Assembly: GCA_963839365.1 (NCBI GenBank)
Contig: CAWIUT010000009.1
Span: 1-64,000 of the forward strand
DNA from: DASSKA01 sp963839365
GTDB lineage: Bacteria; Actinomycetota; Actinomycetes; Propionibacteriales; Nocardioidaceae
Direction: 5' to 3'
Length of the DNA stretch: 64,000 bases
In this document: positions 24,046-32,587 of the stretch, in pieces
Layout of the letters: the number at the start of each line of letters is the position of its first letter
Numbering within the stretch: the stretch's first letter is position 1
The notes under the pieces: model-generated
What the model was told of the DNA's origin: nothing
What the model saw: only the letters and a program-made list of their open reading frames with translations
The model's database searches: none
Program-made: the position numbers and the translations under genes

Positions 24046-24659
24046 GCCTGTTCTGCCATGCCCAGGTCCGTCGCCACCTTGATCGCCTTGCTGCGCCTGT
24101 CGACGCCCAGCTTGGCGAGAACGTGCTGTACATGCGTCCGGACGGTGTTCGCCGAGACGCCGAGCACGGCGGCCATCCGCTGCGTCGACAGGCCCGCCAC
24201 GATCAGCCGCAGCACCTCACGCTCACGCTCGGTCAGCTGGTCGAGAGGCGACCGCGCCGACAGCGCGGGCGTCGGACGCGAGCACCCTTCGACCAGACGT
24301 TCTCCGGCTTCGACACGCTGGAGGACCTTGTCGACCGTGGCGATGTCGCACCGCTTGTCAACCAGGGCCTCGACCGCTCCTGTGTCGTAGGCCAGCCAGG
24401 CCTGCGCCGACGCGGCTCCCCCGAGCAGCACCACGGCCACCCCGGGCCGGTCCTGCTTGACGGCCGCGACCGCCTCCAGCCACTGCGCGTCACGGCTGCC
24501 CAGGCCGACGACGCACACGGTCGTGGCGTGCTCGGCGACCACCGCGCGCAGCCGGCCCGGGTCGGTCGCGGTGCCGGCGATGTCGTGCCCCCGGTCCCCC
24601 AGCGCGTCGGCCAGCGCGTCGAGGAACATCCCGTGCGGGTCACCCAGCGCGACGCTCAT
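24033..24659 (-). CDS. LuxR-family regulator with pseudo-receiver domain
   Basis: A 208-aa protein laid out like a response regulator, with a receiver-like domain (about 1-120) and a LuxR HTH (LTEREREVLRLIVAGLSTQRMA and SANTVRTHVQHVL, about 140-200). The phospho-acceptor position reads VCVVGLGSRD where the Asp is replaced by Gly, while the acidic turn DPH and the Lys in ALVDKRC remain. It should therefore not be phosphorylated in the normal way and may dimerise with, or oppose, the adjacent canonical regulator. Its start overlaps the kinase stop by 20 nt, so the three genes are tightly coupled. Confidence 0.88.
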   Translation of the reverse strand: MSVALGDPHGMFLDALADALGDRGHDIAGTATDPGRLRAVVAEHATTVCVVGLGSRDAQWLEAVAAVKQDRPGVAVVLLGGAASAQAWLAYDTGAVEALVDKRCDIATVDKVLQRVEAGERLVEGCSRPTPALSARSPLDQLTEREREVLRLIVAGLSTQRMAAVLGVSANTVRTHVQHVLAKLGVDRRSKAIKVATDLGMAEQAWAR

Positions 24660-25278
24660 GCTCGCCCCCGTCGTCTCGCACCGGGAACATCAGCCGGACC
24701 GTGGTCCCCGGCCCCGGTCCGCTGCCGATCTCCAACCGGCCGCGGCAGGCCCGCACCACCATGTCCACGATCGACATCCCCTGTCCTGTTCCCGGCGCCG
24801 CGTGCCCGAAGCCCAGCCCTTCGTCGGCGACCGCGATGCACGACATGCCTTGGCGCACGTCGACGGTGACGGTCACCGTGCCTCCGGGGCCGGTGGCCCT
24901 GCAGGCGTTGTCCACGACGTTGATCACCGCACGGCGCAGCAGCACGGGATCGGCGTGCACCAGCACCGGGCCGACCTGCTCGAGCACCACCGGCATCGCG
25001 TGGTTCAGCTCGGCCACCCGCACGCACTCGGCCACCAGGTCGACGAGGTCGACCGTCCACTCGCTGCCGGTGCTGTTCGCCCCGGTGTGGGTCGCTATCA
25101 GGTCCTGGATGCTGGAGAACAGCTGATGGATCGTGTCGAGGCGCCGTCGGACGCTCTCGTCGAGACACTCGTCCCCCGGCATGTCGGCCGCCAGGAGCCC
25201 GGCGGCGGTGTACTGCCTCAGATCATGACAAAGCCGTCCGATGTCGGTCCCGGGACCGGTCCTGGTCGCTGCCGTCAT
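24640..25278 (-). CDS. sensorless histidine kinase (short DHp plus HATPase)
   Basis: A 212-aa kinase with no sensor domain. The H-box is HDLRQYTAAGLL near residue 18, followed by a short DHp helix pair. The HATPase domain (about 90-205) has the N-box INVVDNACRA, the G1 box VADEGLGFG and the G2 box GTGQGMSIV, so ATP binding looks intact. There are no membrane segments. The ATG at 25278 has GGAGGGG 5 nt upstream. It heads an operon with two LuxR-type regulators; sensory input must come from another protein, perhaps the DHp-like membrane protein at 22550-23239. Confidence 0.88.
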   Translation of the reverse strand: MTAATRTGPGTDIGRLCHDLRQYTAAGLLAADMPGDECLDESVRRRLDTIHQLFSSIQDLIATHTGANSTGSEWTVDLVDLVAECVRVAELNHAMPVVLEQVGPVLVHADPVLLRRAVINVVDNACRATGPGGTVTVTVDVRQGMSCIAVADEGLGFGHAAPGTGQGMSIVDMVVRACRGRLEIGSGPGPGTTVRLMFPVRDDGGEHERRAG

Positions 25279-25451
25279 GTGAACCCCTCCGCGCTCGTAC
25301 GTGACAACGCAGCGAGGTCTTGACTGCTGAGCCGGTCTCCCGGCGAACAACGAGGGCCCGCGGACGTCCCCCCACAGGTCGTTCCTCGTCAGACATCTTT
25401 CCTAGCACGTCTGCATGAGCGGAGGGGATGGTCACTCGGAACTATTTGCCC

Positions 25452-25490
25452 ATGACGTAACGGGGCAGTCTGCGCAATCAGTTACGTGAT
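25452..25490. promoter_or_regulatory. inverted repeat, possible operator upstream of the GAF-ANTAR gene
   Basis: ATGACGTAAC (25452-25461) faces GTTACGTGAT (25481-25490), a 10-bp inverted repeat with one mismatch and 19 nt spacing. It lies 50 nt before the GAF-ANTAR start and about 200 nt from the divergent kinase start. A probable -10 box TACCAT follows at 25510-25515. The spacing suits a dimeric regulator such as the LuxR-type proteins next door; that is inference. Confidence 0.45.
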
Positions 25491-25540
25491 GCGGCCCACG
25501 GGGTCCGGATACCATATCGCTGGGGGAAGGGTGGGGACCA

Positions 25541-26326
25541 ATGGCCGACGACAAGCCGACCGATGCGTCGCCCGGCGCTGCCGGGAACGAGGCGCTGCTC
25601 GCGCAGCGCCTGGTGACGTTGGCCGACACCATGGTCGACGACTACGACGTGGTCGACCTCCTCGACCGCCTCGTGCACACCTGCCTGGAGCTGCTGCCGG
25701 TCGAGCAGGCCGGACTGATGCTGCTCACCTCTGCGCAGGAGCTGCGCCTGGTCGCCTCCTCGGACAAGAACGTCCGGCGACTCGAGCGGCTGCAGCTCGA
25801 CCAGGATGAAGGCGGCCCGTCGGTCGAGTGCGTGCGGACGGGCGAGCCGACCGGCATCGATCATCTCTCGGCCGTGGGTGACCGATGGCCGGTCTTCACC
25901 GAGGCCGCCCGTGCGGCCGGCTTTCGTTCCGTGTACGTCGTCCCGATGCGGTTGCGCGAGGAGGTCATCGGTGCGATGACTCTCCTGGTCTCCCGGGAGC
26001 AGCCGCTCACCTCGAACGAGCGGCGGCTGGCCCGGGCCCTCGCCGACGTGGCGACCATCGGAATCCTCCAGCAGCGCTCCCTGCACCGGGCCTCGCTGCT
26101 CGCCGAGCAGCTGCAGACCGCTCTCAGCACCCGGATCGTCATCGAGCAGGCCAAGGGGGTCCTCGCGGAGCACGCGGGCGTCGACATGGACGCGGCGTAC
26201 GCCGCGCTGCGGACGTTCAGCCGGAACGCCAACATGAAGCTGAGCGAGGTGGCCGCCACCGTGGCCTCCCGCCGCCGGGACCCGGAGCAGGTGCTCCGCG
26301 CGACTCGCCGCCCCGGTGAGCACTAG
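25541..26326 (+). CDS. GAF and ANTAR domain protein
   Basis: A 261-aa cytoplasmic sensor-effector. The GAF domain (about 25-170) may bind a small ligand or redox cofactor. The C-terminal ANTAR domain (about 185-245) has the RNA-binding antiterminator pattern RIVIEQAKGVLAEHAGVDMDAAYAALR. Some ANTAR proteins bind paired hexaloop hairpins and suppress termination. It ends 72 nt before the formate dehydrogenase start on the same strand, which makes the fdh leader or the fdh operon the prime candidate target. I could not identify a convincing dual-hexaloop element in that 72-nt gap. The ATG is preceded by GGAAGGGTGGGGA, a usable Shine-Dalgarno. Confidence 0.92.
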   Translation: MADDKPTDASPGAAGNEALLAQRLVTLADTMVDDYDVVDLLDRLVHTCLELLPVEQAGLMLLTSAQELRLVASSDKNVRRLERLQLDQDEGGPSVECVRTGEPTGIDHLSAVGDRWPVFTEAARAAGFRSVYVVPMRLREEVIGAMTLLVSREQPLTSNERRLARALADVATIGILQQRSLHRASLLAEQLQTALSTRIVIEQAKGVLAEHAGVDMDAAYAALRTFSRNANMKLSEVAATVASRRRDPEQVLRATRRPGEH

Positions 26327-26398
26327 GGCATTGCAGCGGTTTACAACCCTCCCCGGCGGGATACGGTGGGAGCACGCCTAACGGGACGTGGAGGTTCG

Positions 26399-29300
26399 GT
26401 GAGCGAGAAGACTTTCATCGGGTGGCCGCTGCTCAAGCAGCTCACGGGCCGGGACCGGCTGGGACGGGGCGCCGCCTCGATGTCCTCGCGCAGCGAGCAC
26501 CTACGACCGCGTACGGCCGAGGCCGACAAGGTGACCGACTCGATCTGCCCCTTCTGCGCGGTCGGCTGCGGGCAGAAGGTCTACGTCAAGGACGGCGAGG
26601 TCACCCAGATCGAGGGAGATCCGGCCAGCCCCATCTCGCGCGGGCGGCTCTGTCCGAAGGGCAGTGCCAGCAAGCAGCTGGTCACCAGCGCCGGCCGCGT
26701 CACCAAGGTCCGCTACCGGCGCCCGTTCGGCACCGAGTGGGAGGACCTCGACCTCGACACCGCGATGGACATGATCGCCGACCGGGTGATCCAGACCCGC
26801 AAGGACTTCTGGGAGTGGGAGACCGACGACGGCCGTCGGCTCCGCCGCACGATGGGCATCGCCAGCCTCGGAGGAGCGACCCTCGACAACGAGGAGAACT
26901 ACCTCATGAAGAAGCTGTACACGGCGATGGGAGCGATCCAGATCGAGAACCAGGCCCGTATTTGACACTCCTCCACCGTCCCCGGTCTGGGGACCTCGTT
27001 CGGCCGTGGAGGGGCCACCACCTTCCAGCAGGACCTGCAGAACGCCGATGTGATCGTCATCGAGGGTTCGAACATGGCCGAGTGCCACCCCGTGGGCTTC
27101 CAGTGGGTGATGGAGGCCAAGCGGCGCGGCGCCACCATCATCCACGTCGACCCCCGGTTCACCCGCACATCGGCGGTGGCGGACATCCATGTCCCGCTCC
27201 GCGCGGGCACGGACATCGCGTTCTTGGGCGCACTGGTCAACTACGTGCTCTCCAACGAGCTCGACTTCCGCGACTACGTCGTCAACTACACGAACGCCGC
27301 GGCGATCGTCGGCGACGACTTCAAGGACACCGAGGAGCTCCAAGGCCTCTTCTCCGGGTACGACGAGGACAAGCACCAGTACGACCCCACCAGCTGGCAG
27401 TACGCCAACGCGCCGCAGACACCCGCAGCCGGACAGCGTGACCCCGACCAGCCCGGTGGCGGCGGCGTGCCCGGGCCCGAGTCCCAGATGGCCGGTCACG
27501 AGGCGGCCCGGTCGGAGACGGCCGGCTCCGGCGGTCCCTCGGTGCAGGCCAAGCCCGAGCGTGACGAGACGTTGCAGCACCCGAGCTGCGTCTACCAGAT
27601 CCTGAAGCGGCACTTCGCGCGCTACACCCCGGAGATGGTGGAGAAGATCTGCGGGATCAGCCAGGAGCAGTTCCACCAGGTGGCCCGGGCGCTGACGGAG
27701 AACAGCGGCCGGGAGCGCACCGGCGCCTTCTGCTACGCGGTCGGCTGGACCCAGCACAGCACCGGCGTGCAGAACATCCGCACCGCATCCATCCTGCAGC
27801 TGCTGCTCGGCAACATCGGCCGGCCCGGCGGCGGCATCATGGCGCTGCGGGGGCACGCCAGCATCCAGGGATCCACGGACATCCCGACGCTGTTCAACAT
27901 CCTGCCCGGCTACCTCCCGATGCCGCACGCCCATCACCACATGGACCTCGACGACTACGTCGCCGAGGACTCCGGCAAGACCGGCTTCTGGGGGAACATG
28001 CGGGACTACGCCGTCAGCCTGCTGAAGGCGTACTGGGGCGACGCGGCGACCGAGGCCAACGACTACTGCTTCGACTACCTGCCCCGGCTGACCGGGCATC
28101 ACGGCACCTACGACACCGTGGTCGGGCAGATCGAGGGTAGGGTCAAGGGCTACTTCGTGGTCGGCGAGAACCCCGCCGTCGGCTCGGCCAACGGCAAGAT
28201 GCAACGGCTGGGAATGGCGAACCTCGACTGGATGGTCGTCCGCGACATGGCGATGATCGAGAGCGCCACCTTCTGGAAGGACGGTCCCGAGATCGCCACC
28301 GGGGAGCTGGAGACCGACAAGATCGGCACCGAGGTGTTCTTCCTGCCCGCGGCCTCGCACGTGGAGAAGAAGGGCACCTTCACCAACACCCAGCGGATGC
28401 TGCAGTGGCGGGAGAAGGCCGTCGAGCCACCCGGGGACGCGCGCAGCGACCTCCAGTTCTTCTACGACCTCGGCAAGCGGATCCGAGAGAAGCTGCGGAA
28501 CGGCTCTGCTGCATCCGACCCGGAGATGGACAGGCCGCTGCTCGACCTCACCTGGGACTACCCCACCGAGGGGCCGTTGCAGGAGCCGGACGCCGAAGCG
28601 GTGCTGCGTGAGATCAACGGCTGGGACGCAGACGGGAACGCGCTGTCGTCGTACACCCAGCTGAAGGACGACGGCTCGACCACCTGCGGCTGCTGGATCT
28701 ACTGCGGCGTCTACGCCGACGAGGTCAACCAGGCCGCCCGGCGCAAGCCGCACTGGGAGCAGAGCTACGTCGCACCCGAGTGGGGCTGGGTGTGGCCGGC
28801 GAACCGGCGCATCATCTACAACCGCGCGTCGGCGGACCCGGACGGCAACCCGTGGAGCGAGCGCAAGAAGTACGTGTGGTGGGATCCGGACGCCAACGAC
28901 GGCAAGGGCAGCTGGACCGGCGAGGACGTCCCCGACTTCATCGCCAGCCGCCCGCCGGACTACGTGCCCGAGGACGGGGCCACCGGACCGGACGCGCTGA
29001 GTGGCCGGGACCCGTTCATCATGCAGACCGACGGCAAGGCGTGGCTCTACGTGCCCACCGGGCTGGCGGACGGGCCGATGCCCACCCACTACGAGCCGCC
29101 GGAGTCCCCGGTGCGCAACCTGCTCTACCGCCAGCAGAACAACCCGGCCCGGGTGCCGGTGAAGGAGCCGTCCAACCCGCTGAACCCGTCGTTCAGTGAC
29201 GTCTTCCCTTACGTGTTCACCAGCTACCGGCTCACCGAGCACCACACCGCCGGCGGGATGAGCCGCACGTTGCCTTACCTGTCCGAGCTCCAGCCCGAGA

Positions 29301-29704
29301 TGTTCTGCGAGGTCTCCCCCAGGCTGGCAGCCGAGCGCGGGCTGGTGCACGGCGGCTGGGCCACGATCGTCACGTCCCGTGCGGCCATCGAGGCGCGCGT
29401 GCTCGTGACCGAGCGGATGCGGTCGCTGCGGGTGGAGGACCGGATGATCGAGCAGGTCGGGCTGCCCTACCACTGGGGTCCCAACGGGCTCTCGACCGGC
29501 GACTCCCAGAACGACCTGGTCAACGTCACGATGGACCCCAACGTCTACATCCAAGGCAAGGTCGGCACCTGTGACATCCGGCCAGGACGGCGACCGCGGG
29601 GCGCGGCGCGGACCGAGTACGTCGACGAGTACCGACGCCGCGCGGGCACGGGGGCGTCCGACGCCCCAGGGTCCGACGCCGCGGGAACGGAGCAGAACCA
29701 ATGA
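26399..29704 (+). CDS. fdhA: selenocysteine-containing formate dehydrogenase catalytic subunit
   Basis: This molybdo/tungsto-bis-MGD enzyme of 1101 aa oxidises formate to CO2. The in-frame UGA at 26963-26965 encodes Sec189 in NQARI-Sec-HSSTV, the Mo-ligand position followed by the catalytic His, as in FdnG. C50, C53, C57 and C85 form the [4Fe-4S] site. There is no twin-arginine signal, so the protein is predicted cytoplasmic. A Pro/Gly-rich insertion of about 50 residues (roughly 337-387) interrupts the domain. The C-terminal molydopterin dinucleotide domain ends near IYIQGKVGTCDIR-like text. The GTG at 26399 has GGAGG upstream. FdhB follows with ATGA overlap. Reading as two genes split at UGA would be wrong. 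Confidence 0.96.
26966..27012 (+). promoter_or_regulatory. bacterial SECIS element in fdhA mRNA
   Basis: Directly after the UGA, an outer stem CCTCCAC/GTGGAGG (26970-26976 with 27006-27012) and an inner perfect stem GTCCCC/GGGGAC (26978-26983 with 26989-26994) present the loop GGTCT (26984-26988). The UGA-to-loop distance is 18 nt. The same loop sequence and, as I recall it, the same distance occur in E. coli fdhF, where GGUCU is the SelB contact. Confidence 0.95.
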
Positions 29705-30612
29705 GCCACTCCCTGTCCGGTCCGCTCTCGGACGTGCAGCACGACGCGGGCTACGAGGACCACCCGCCACGGATGGGGTTCTTCACCGACACCAGCGTGT
29801 GCATCGGCTGCAAGGCGTGTGAGGTCGCCTGCAAGGAGTGGAACGACGTCCCGGAGGACGGCATCTCCTTGTCGGGGATGTCCTACGACAACACACAGGC
29901 GCTGGGCGCGGACACCTGGCGGCACGTGGCGTTCATCGAGAAGCCGGCCTCCCCCGGCGTCACCACCACGGACCTCGGTCTGCCCGGCATGGGTCCGCCC
30001 GGGTTCGCCGCGTCGGAGGACCAGGGCGCACCGTCCGGTGACGGCGGGGTGCGCTGGCTGATGTCCTCCGACGTGTGCAAGCACTGCACGCACGCGGCCT
30101 GCCTGGACGTCTGCCCCACCGGCTCCCTGTTCCGGACCGAGTACGGCACCGTCGTCGTGCAACCGGACGTGTGCAACGGTTGCGGCTACTGCGTGCCCGC
30201 CTGCCCGTACGGCGTGATCGACCTGCGCAAGGAGGACGGCCGGGCGTTCAAGTGCACGCTGTGCTACGACCGGCTCAAGGACGGGCAGCAGCCCGCCTGC
30301 GCGCAGGCCTGTCCCACGGAGTCGATCCAGTACGGCGAGGTCAGCCAGCTGCGGCAGAAGGCCCAGCAGCGGGTGGCCCAGCTCCACGAGCAGGGCGTGG
30401 ACGTGGCCCGGCTCTACGGAGCCGACCCGAACGACGGGGTGGGCGGCGACGGTGCGTTCTTCCTGCTCCTCGACGAGCCGGAGGTCTACGGCCTGCCGCC
30501 CGACCCGGTGGTGACCACCCGCGACATCGGCTCGATGTGGCGGGCGGTCGGCGCCGCGGCCGCCACCCTGGTCGCGGTCGGGATCGGCTCGTTCCTCGGC
30601 AACCGTCGGTGA
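29701..30612 (+). CDS. fdhB: formate dehydrogenase iron-sulfur subunit
   Basis: This electron-transfer subunit has 303 aa and four [4Fe-4S] cysteine motifs: CIGCKACEVACKEW, CKHCTHAACLDVCP, CNGCGYCVPACP and CTLCYDRL...CAQACP. A single C-terminal hydrophobic segment (about 278-298, AAAATLVAVGIGSFLG) anchors it to the membrane or to FdhC. The ATG overlaps the fdhA stop (ATGA). Electrons from FdhA would pass through its clusters to a quinone-reactive or other partner at the membrane. An acidic, Gly-rich insert of about 40 residues (about 80-120) separates the first two cluster regions. Confidence 0.95.
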   Translation: MSHSLSGPLSDVQHDAGYEDHPPRMGFFTDTSVCIGCKACEVACKEWNDVPEDGISLSGMSYDNTQALGADTWRHVAFIEKPASPGVTTTDLGLPGMGPPGFAASEDQGAPSGDGGVRWLMSSDVCKHCTHAACLDVCPTGSLFRTEYGTVVVQPDVCNGCGYCVPACPYGVIDLRKEDGRAFKCTLCYDRLKDGQQPACAQACPTESIQYGEVSQLRQKAQQRVAQLHEQGVDVARLYGADPNDGVGGDGAFFLLLDEPEVYGLPPDPVVTTRDIGSMWRAVGAAAATLVAVGIGSFLGNRR

Positions 30613-30625
30613 CGAAGGAGACGTC

Positions 30626-31555
30626 ATGAGAGAACGCGCGATGGTGCCGGAACCGGAGTTCGAGTCCTACTACGGCCAGCAGATCATCAAGACCCCCACC
30701 TGGAAGACGCCGGACGTGCCGCTGTACCTGTTCCTCGGCGGCATGGCGGGCGCGTCCGCACTGCTCGCTGAAGGGGCGGCGATGACCGGACGACCTGCGC
30801 TGGAGCGGGTCACCCGCGTCGCCGCCGCCGCCGCCGCCGGCGCCGGCACGGTCGCGCTGGTCCACGACCTCGGCCGCCCGGAGCGGTTCTTGAAGATGCT
30901 GCGCGTCTTCAAGGTGACCTCCCCGCTGTCGGTGGGGTCGTTCATCCTGGCGCCCTTCAGCGGCCTGTCGACGGCGGCGCTGCTGTCGCGGCTCACCGGG
31001 CGGCTGCCGGTCCTCGGTCGGCTCGCCGGGCTCGGCGCGGCCGCACTGGGTCCCGGACTGGCCAGCTACACCGCGGCCCTGCTGAGCGACACCGCCGTGC
31101 CGGCCTGGCACGAGGCGCACCGGGAGCTCCCGCTGATCTTCGTCGGCTCCGGCGCCACCGCTGCCGGCGGCCTGGCCCTGATCGCCACCCCGGTGGCGCA
31201 GAACGGCCCGGCGCGCACGATGGCGATGGCCGGCGCCGGCATCGAGATCACCGCGGCCGAGCTGCTCAAGCGTCGGCTCGGGATGGTCGCCGAGCCCTAC
31301 AAGGAGGGCCGGCCGGGCATGCTGATGAAGACCGCCCGGGCGATGACCGCGAGCTCCGCGGCGCTCACCGTCGTCGCGGGACGCTCACGGGCGCTGTCCG
31401 CGCTGGCCGGGGCCACCTACGTGGCCGCCTCTGTGATGACCCGGTTCGGGATCTTCGAGGCGGGCAAGGCCTCGGCCAAGGACCCGAAGTACACCGTGGT
31501 GCCACAGCGCCAGCGCCTCGAGGAGCGCAAGGCCCGCGAGTCCGCCCCGGCGTGA
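30626..31555 (+). CDS. fdhC: NrfD-like membrane subunit of formate dehydrogenase
   Basis: A 309-aa integral membrane protein with about eight hydrophobic segments. The N-terminal segment PDVPLYLFLGGMAGASALLAEG and the loop VHDLGRPERFLKMLRVFKVTSPLSVG are hallmarks of NrfD/PsrC-type quinone-interacting subunits. An AAGGAG Shine-Dalgarno lies 8 nt before the ATG, and 13 nt separate it from fdhB. Unlike FdnI it should carry no heme. The quinone pool is the likely electron acceptor. The gene symbol follows operon usage and is a label, not a proof of function. Confidence 0.9.
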   Translation: MRERAMVPEPEFESYYGQQIIKTPTWKTPDVPLYLFLGGMAGASALLAEGAAMTGRPALERVTRVAAAAAAGAGTVALVHDLGRPERFLKMLRVFKVTSPLSVGSFILAPFSGLSTAALLSRLTGRLPVLGRLAGLGAAALGPGLASYTAALLSDTAVPAWHEAHRELPLIFVGSGATAAGGLALIATPVAQNGPARTMAMAGAGIEITAAELLKRRLGMVAEPYKEGRPGMLMKTARAMTASSAALTVVAGRSRALSALAGATYVAASVMTRFGIFEAGKASAKDPKYTVVPQRQRLEERKARESAPA

Positions 31556-31572
31556 GCACCGGCCCCAGGGGG

Positions 31573-31578
31573 TAGTTT
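31573..31578 (+). promoter_or_regulatory. -10 box (TAGTTT) for selD
   Basis: TAGTTT lies 7 nt before the selD GTG, with no Shine-Dalgarno. SelD can thus be expressed from a leaderless message independent of fdhABC. Confidence 0.5.
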
Positions 31579-31585
31579 TGACGGG

Positions 31586-32587
31586 GTGAGCAGCTCTGTC
31601 GACGTCCCGCCCCGTCTGACCCAGTACGCCGCTGGCGGCGGCTGCGCCTGCAAGGTCCCGCCCGGGGAGCTGGAACGGGTGCTGTCCGGGTTGCAGAGCG
31701 GCCGCGCGGGCGGGGACCTGCTGGTCGGTCTGGACGACGGTGACGACGCCGCCGTGGTGCGCCTGGACGCGACCCGAGCGGTGATCTCCACGGCCGACTT
31801 CTTCACCCCCGTGGTCGACGACGCCTACGACTGGGGCCGGATCGCCGCGGCCAACGCGCTGTCCGACGTCTACGCCATGGGCGGCCGACCGATGGTGGCG
31901 GTGAACCTGCTGGCTTGGCCGCGGGACCGACTCCCGTTCGACCTTGCCGCGGAGGTGCTGCGTGGCGGGGCGGACGTCTGCGCGGCCGCGGGGGCGCACC
32001 TCGCGGGCGGGCACAGCATCGACGATCCGGAGCCCAAGTACGGCCTGGCCGTCACCGGGATGGGCGACCCCGCCCGGTTGCTGCGCAACGACGCCGGCCG
32101 GGCCGGCCTGCCACTGACGCTCACCAAGCCACTGGGGCTGGGGGTCTTGAACAACCGGCACAAGGCGACCGGTGAGCCGTTCCCGGAGGCGGTCGAGGTG
32201 ATGACGACCCTCAACGGCCCCGCTGCGGATGCCGCTCTGGCGCGCGGGGCCACCTGCGCCACGGACGTGACCGGGTTCGGGCTGCTCGGCCACCTGCTCA
32301 AGCTGGTGCGCGCCAGCGGTGTCTCTGCGGTCCTCAACGCCGCTGCCGTCCCCTACCTGGACCCGGCCCGCGCCTCGCTGGCCGAGGGCTTCGTTCCCGG
32401 CGGCAGCCGCCGCAACCTGGACTGGGTGCGGCCGCACGTGCACAGCGCCGTGTCGGAGGACGAGCTGCTGCTGCTGGCCGACGCGCAGACGTCCGGCGGG
32501 CTGCTGGTGGCCGGCGAGGTGCCCGGCTATCCGGTGATCGGTGAGCTCGTCGACCGGAAGGGCGACGTCGCGATCAGCGTTCGATAG
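31586..32587 (+). CDS. selD: selenide, water dikinase (selenophosphate synthetase)
   Basis: SelD makes selenophosphate from selenide and ATP, the selenium donor for SelA. It has 333 aa, about the usual length for a bacterial SelD. The catalytic loop reads LTQYAAGGGCACKV, with Cys at the active-site position that is Sec in some SelDs, and the essential Lys three residues on. ATP-binding features follow: DDAAVVRLD, ISTADFFTPVVDDAY and LSDVYAMGG. The C-terminal half contains TCATDVTGFGLLGHL. It overlaps the convergent aminopeptidase by 14 bp. It completes the selenocysteine machinery in this locus. Confidence 0.96.
   Translation: MSSSVDVPPRLTQYAAGGGCACKVPPGELERVLSGLQSGRAGGDLLVGLDDGDDAAVVRLDATRAVISTADFFTPVVDDAYDWGRIAAANALSDVYAMGGRPMVAVNLLAWPRDRLPFDLAAEVLRGGADVCAAAGAHLAGGHSIDDPEPKYGLAVTGMGDPARLLRNDAGRAGLPLTLTKPLGLGVLNNRHKATGEPFPEAVEVMTTLNGPAADAALARGATCATDVTGFGLLGHLLKLVRASGVSAVLNAAAVPYLDPARASLAEGFVPGGSRRNLDWVRPHVHSAVSEDELLLLADAQTSGGLLVAGEVPGYPVIGELVDRKGDVAISVR

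Noticed and set aside
26399..29704. Two separate genes split at the TGA at 26963-26965
   Set aside because: The frame continues without a shift, NQARI-stop-HSSTV matches the Sec site of FdnG, the SECIS hairpin follows at the right distance, and selA, selB, selC and selD are all nearby.
26501..29770. Very long open frame antisense to fdhA (over 1000 codons)
   Set aside because: It lies opposite a well-conserved gene, has no family signature, and is the usual product of GC-rich third positions. The same applies to long antisense frames at 1960-3837, 12134-14266 (upstream of 13021), 40081-41928 and 53669-58371.
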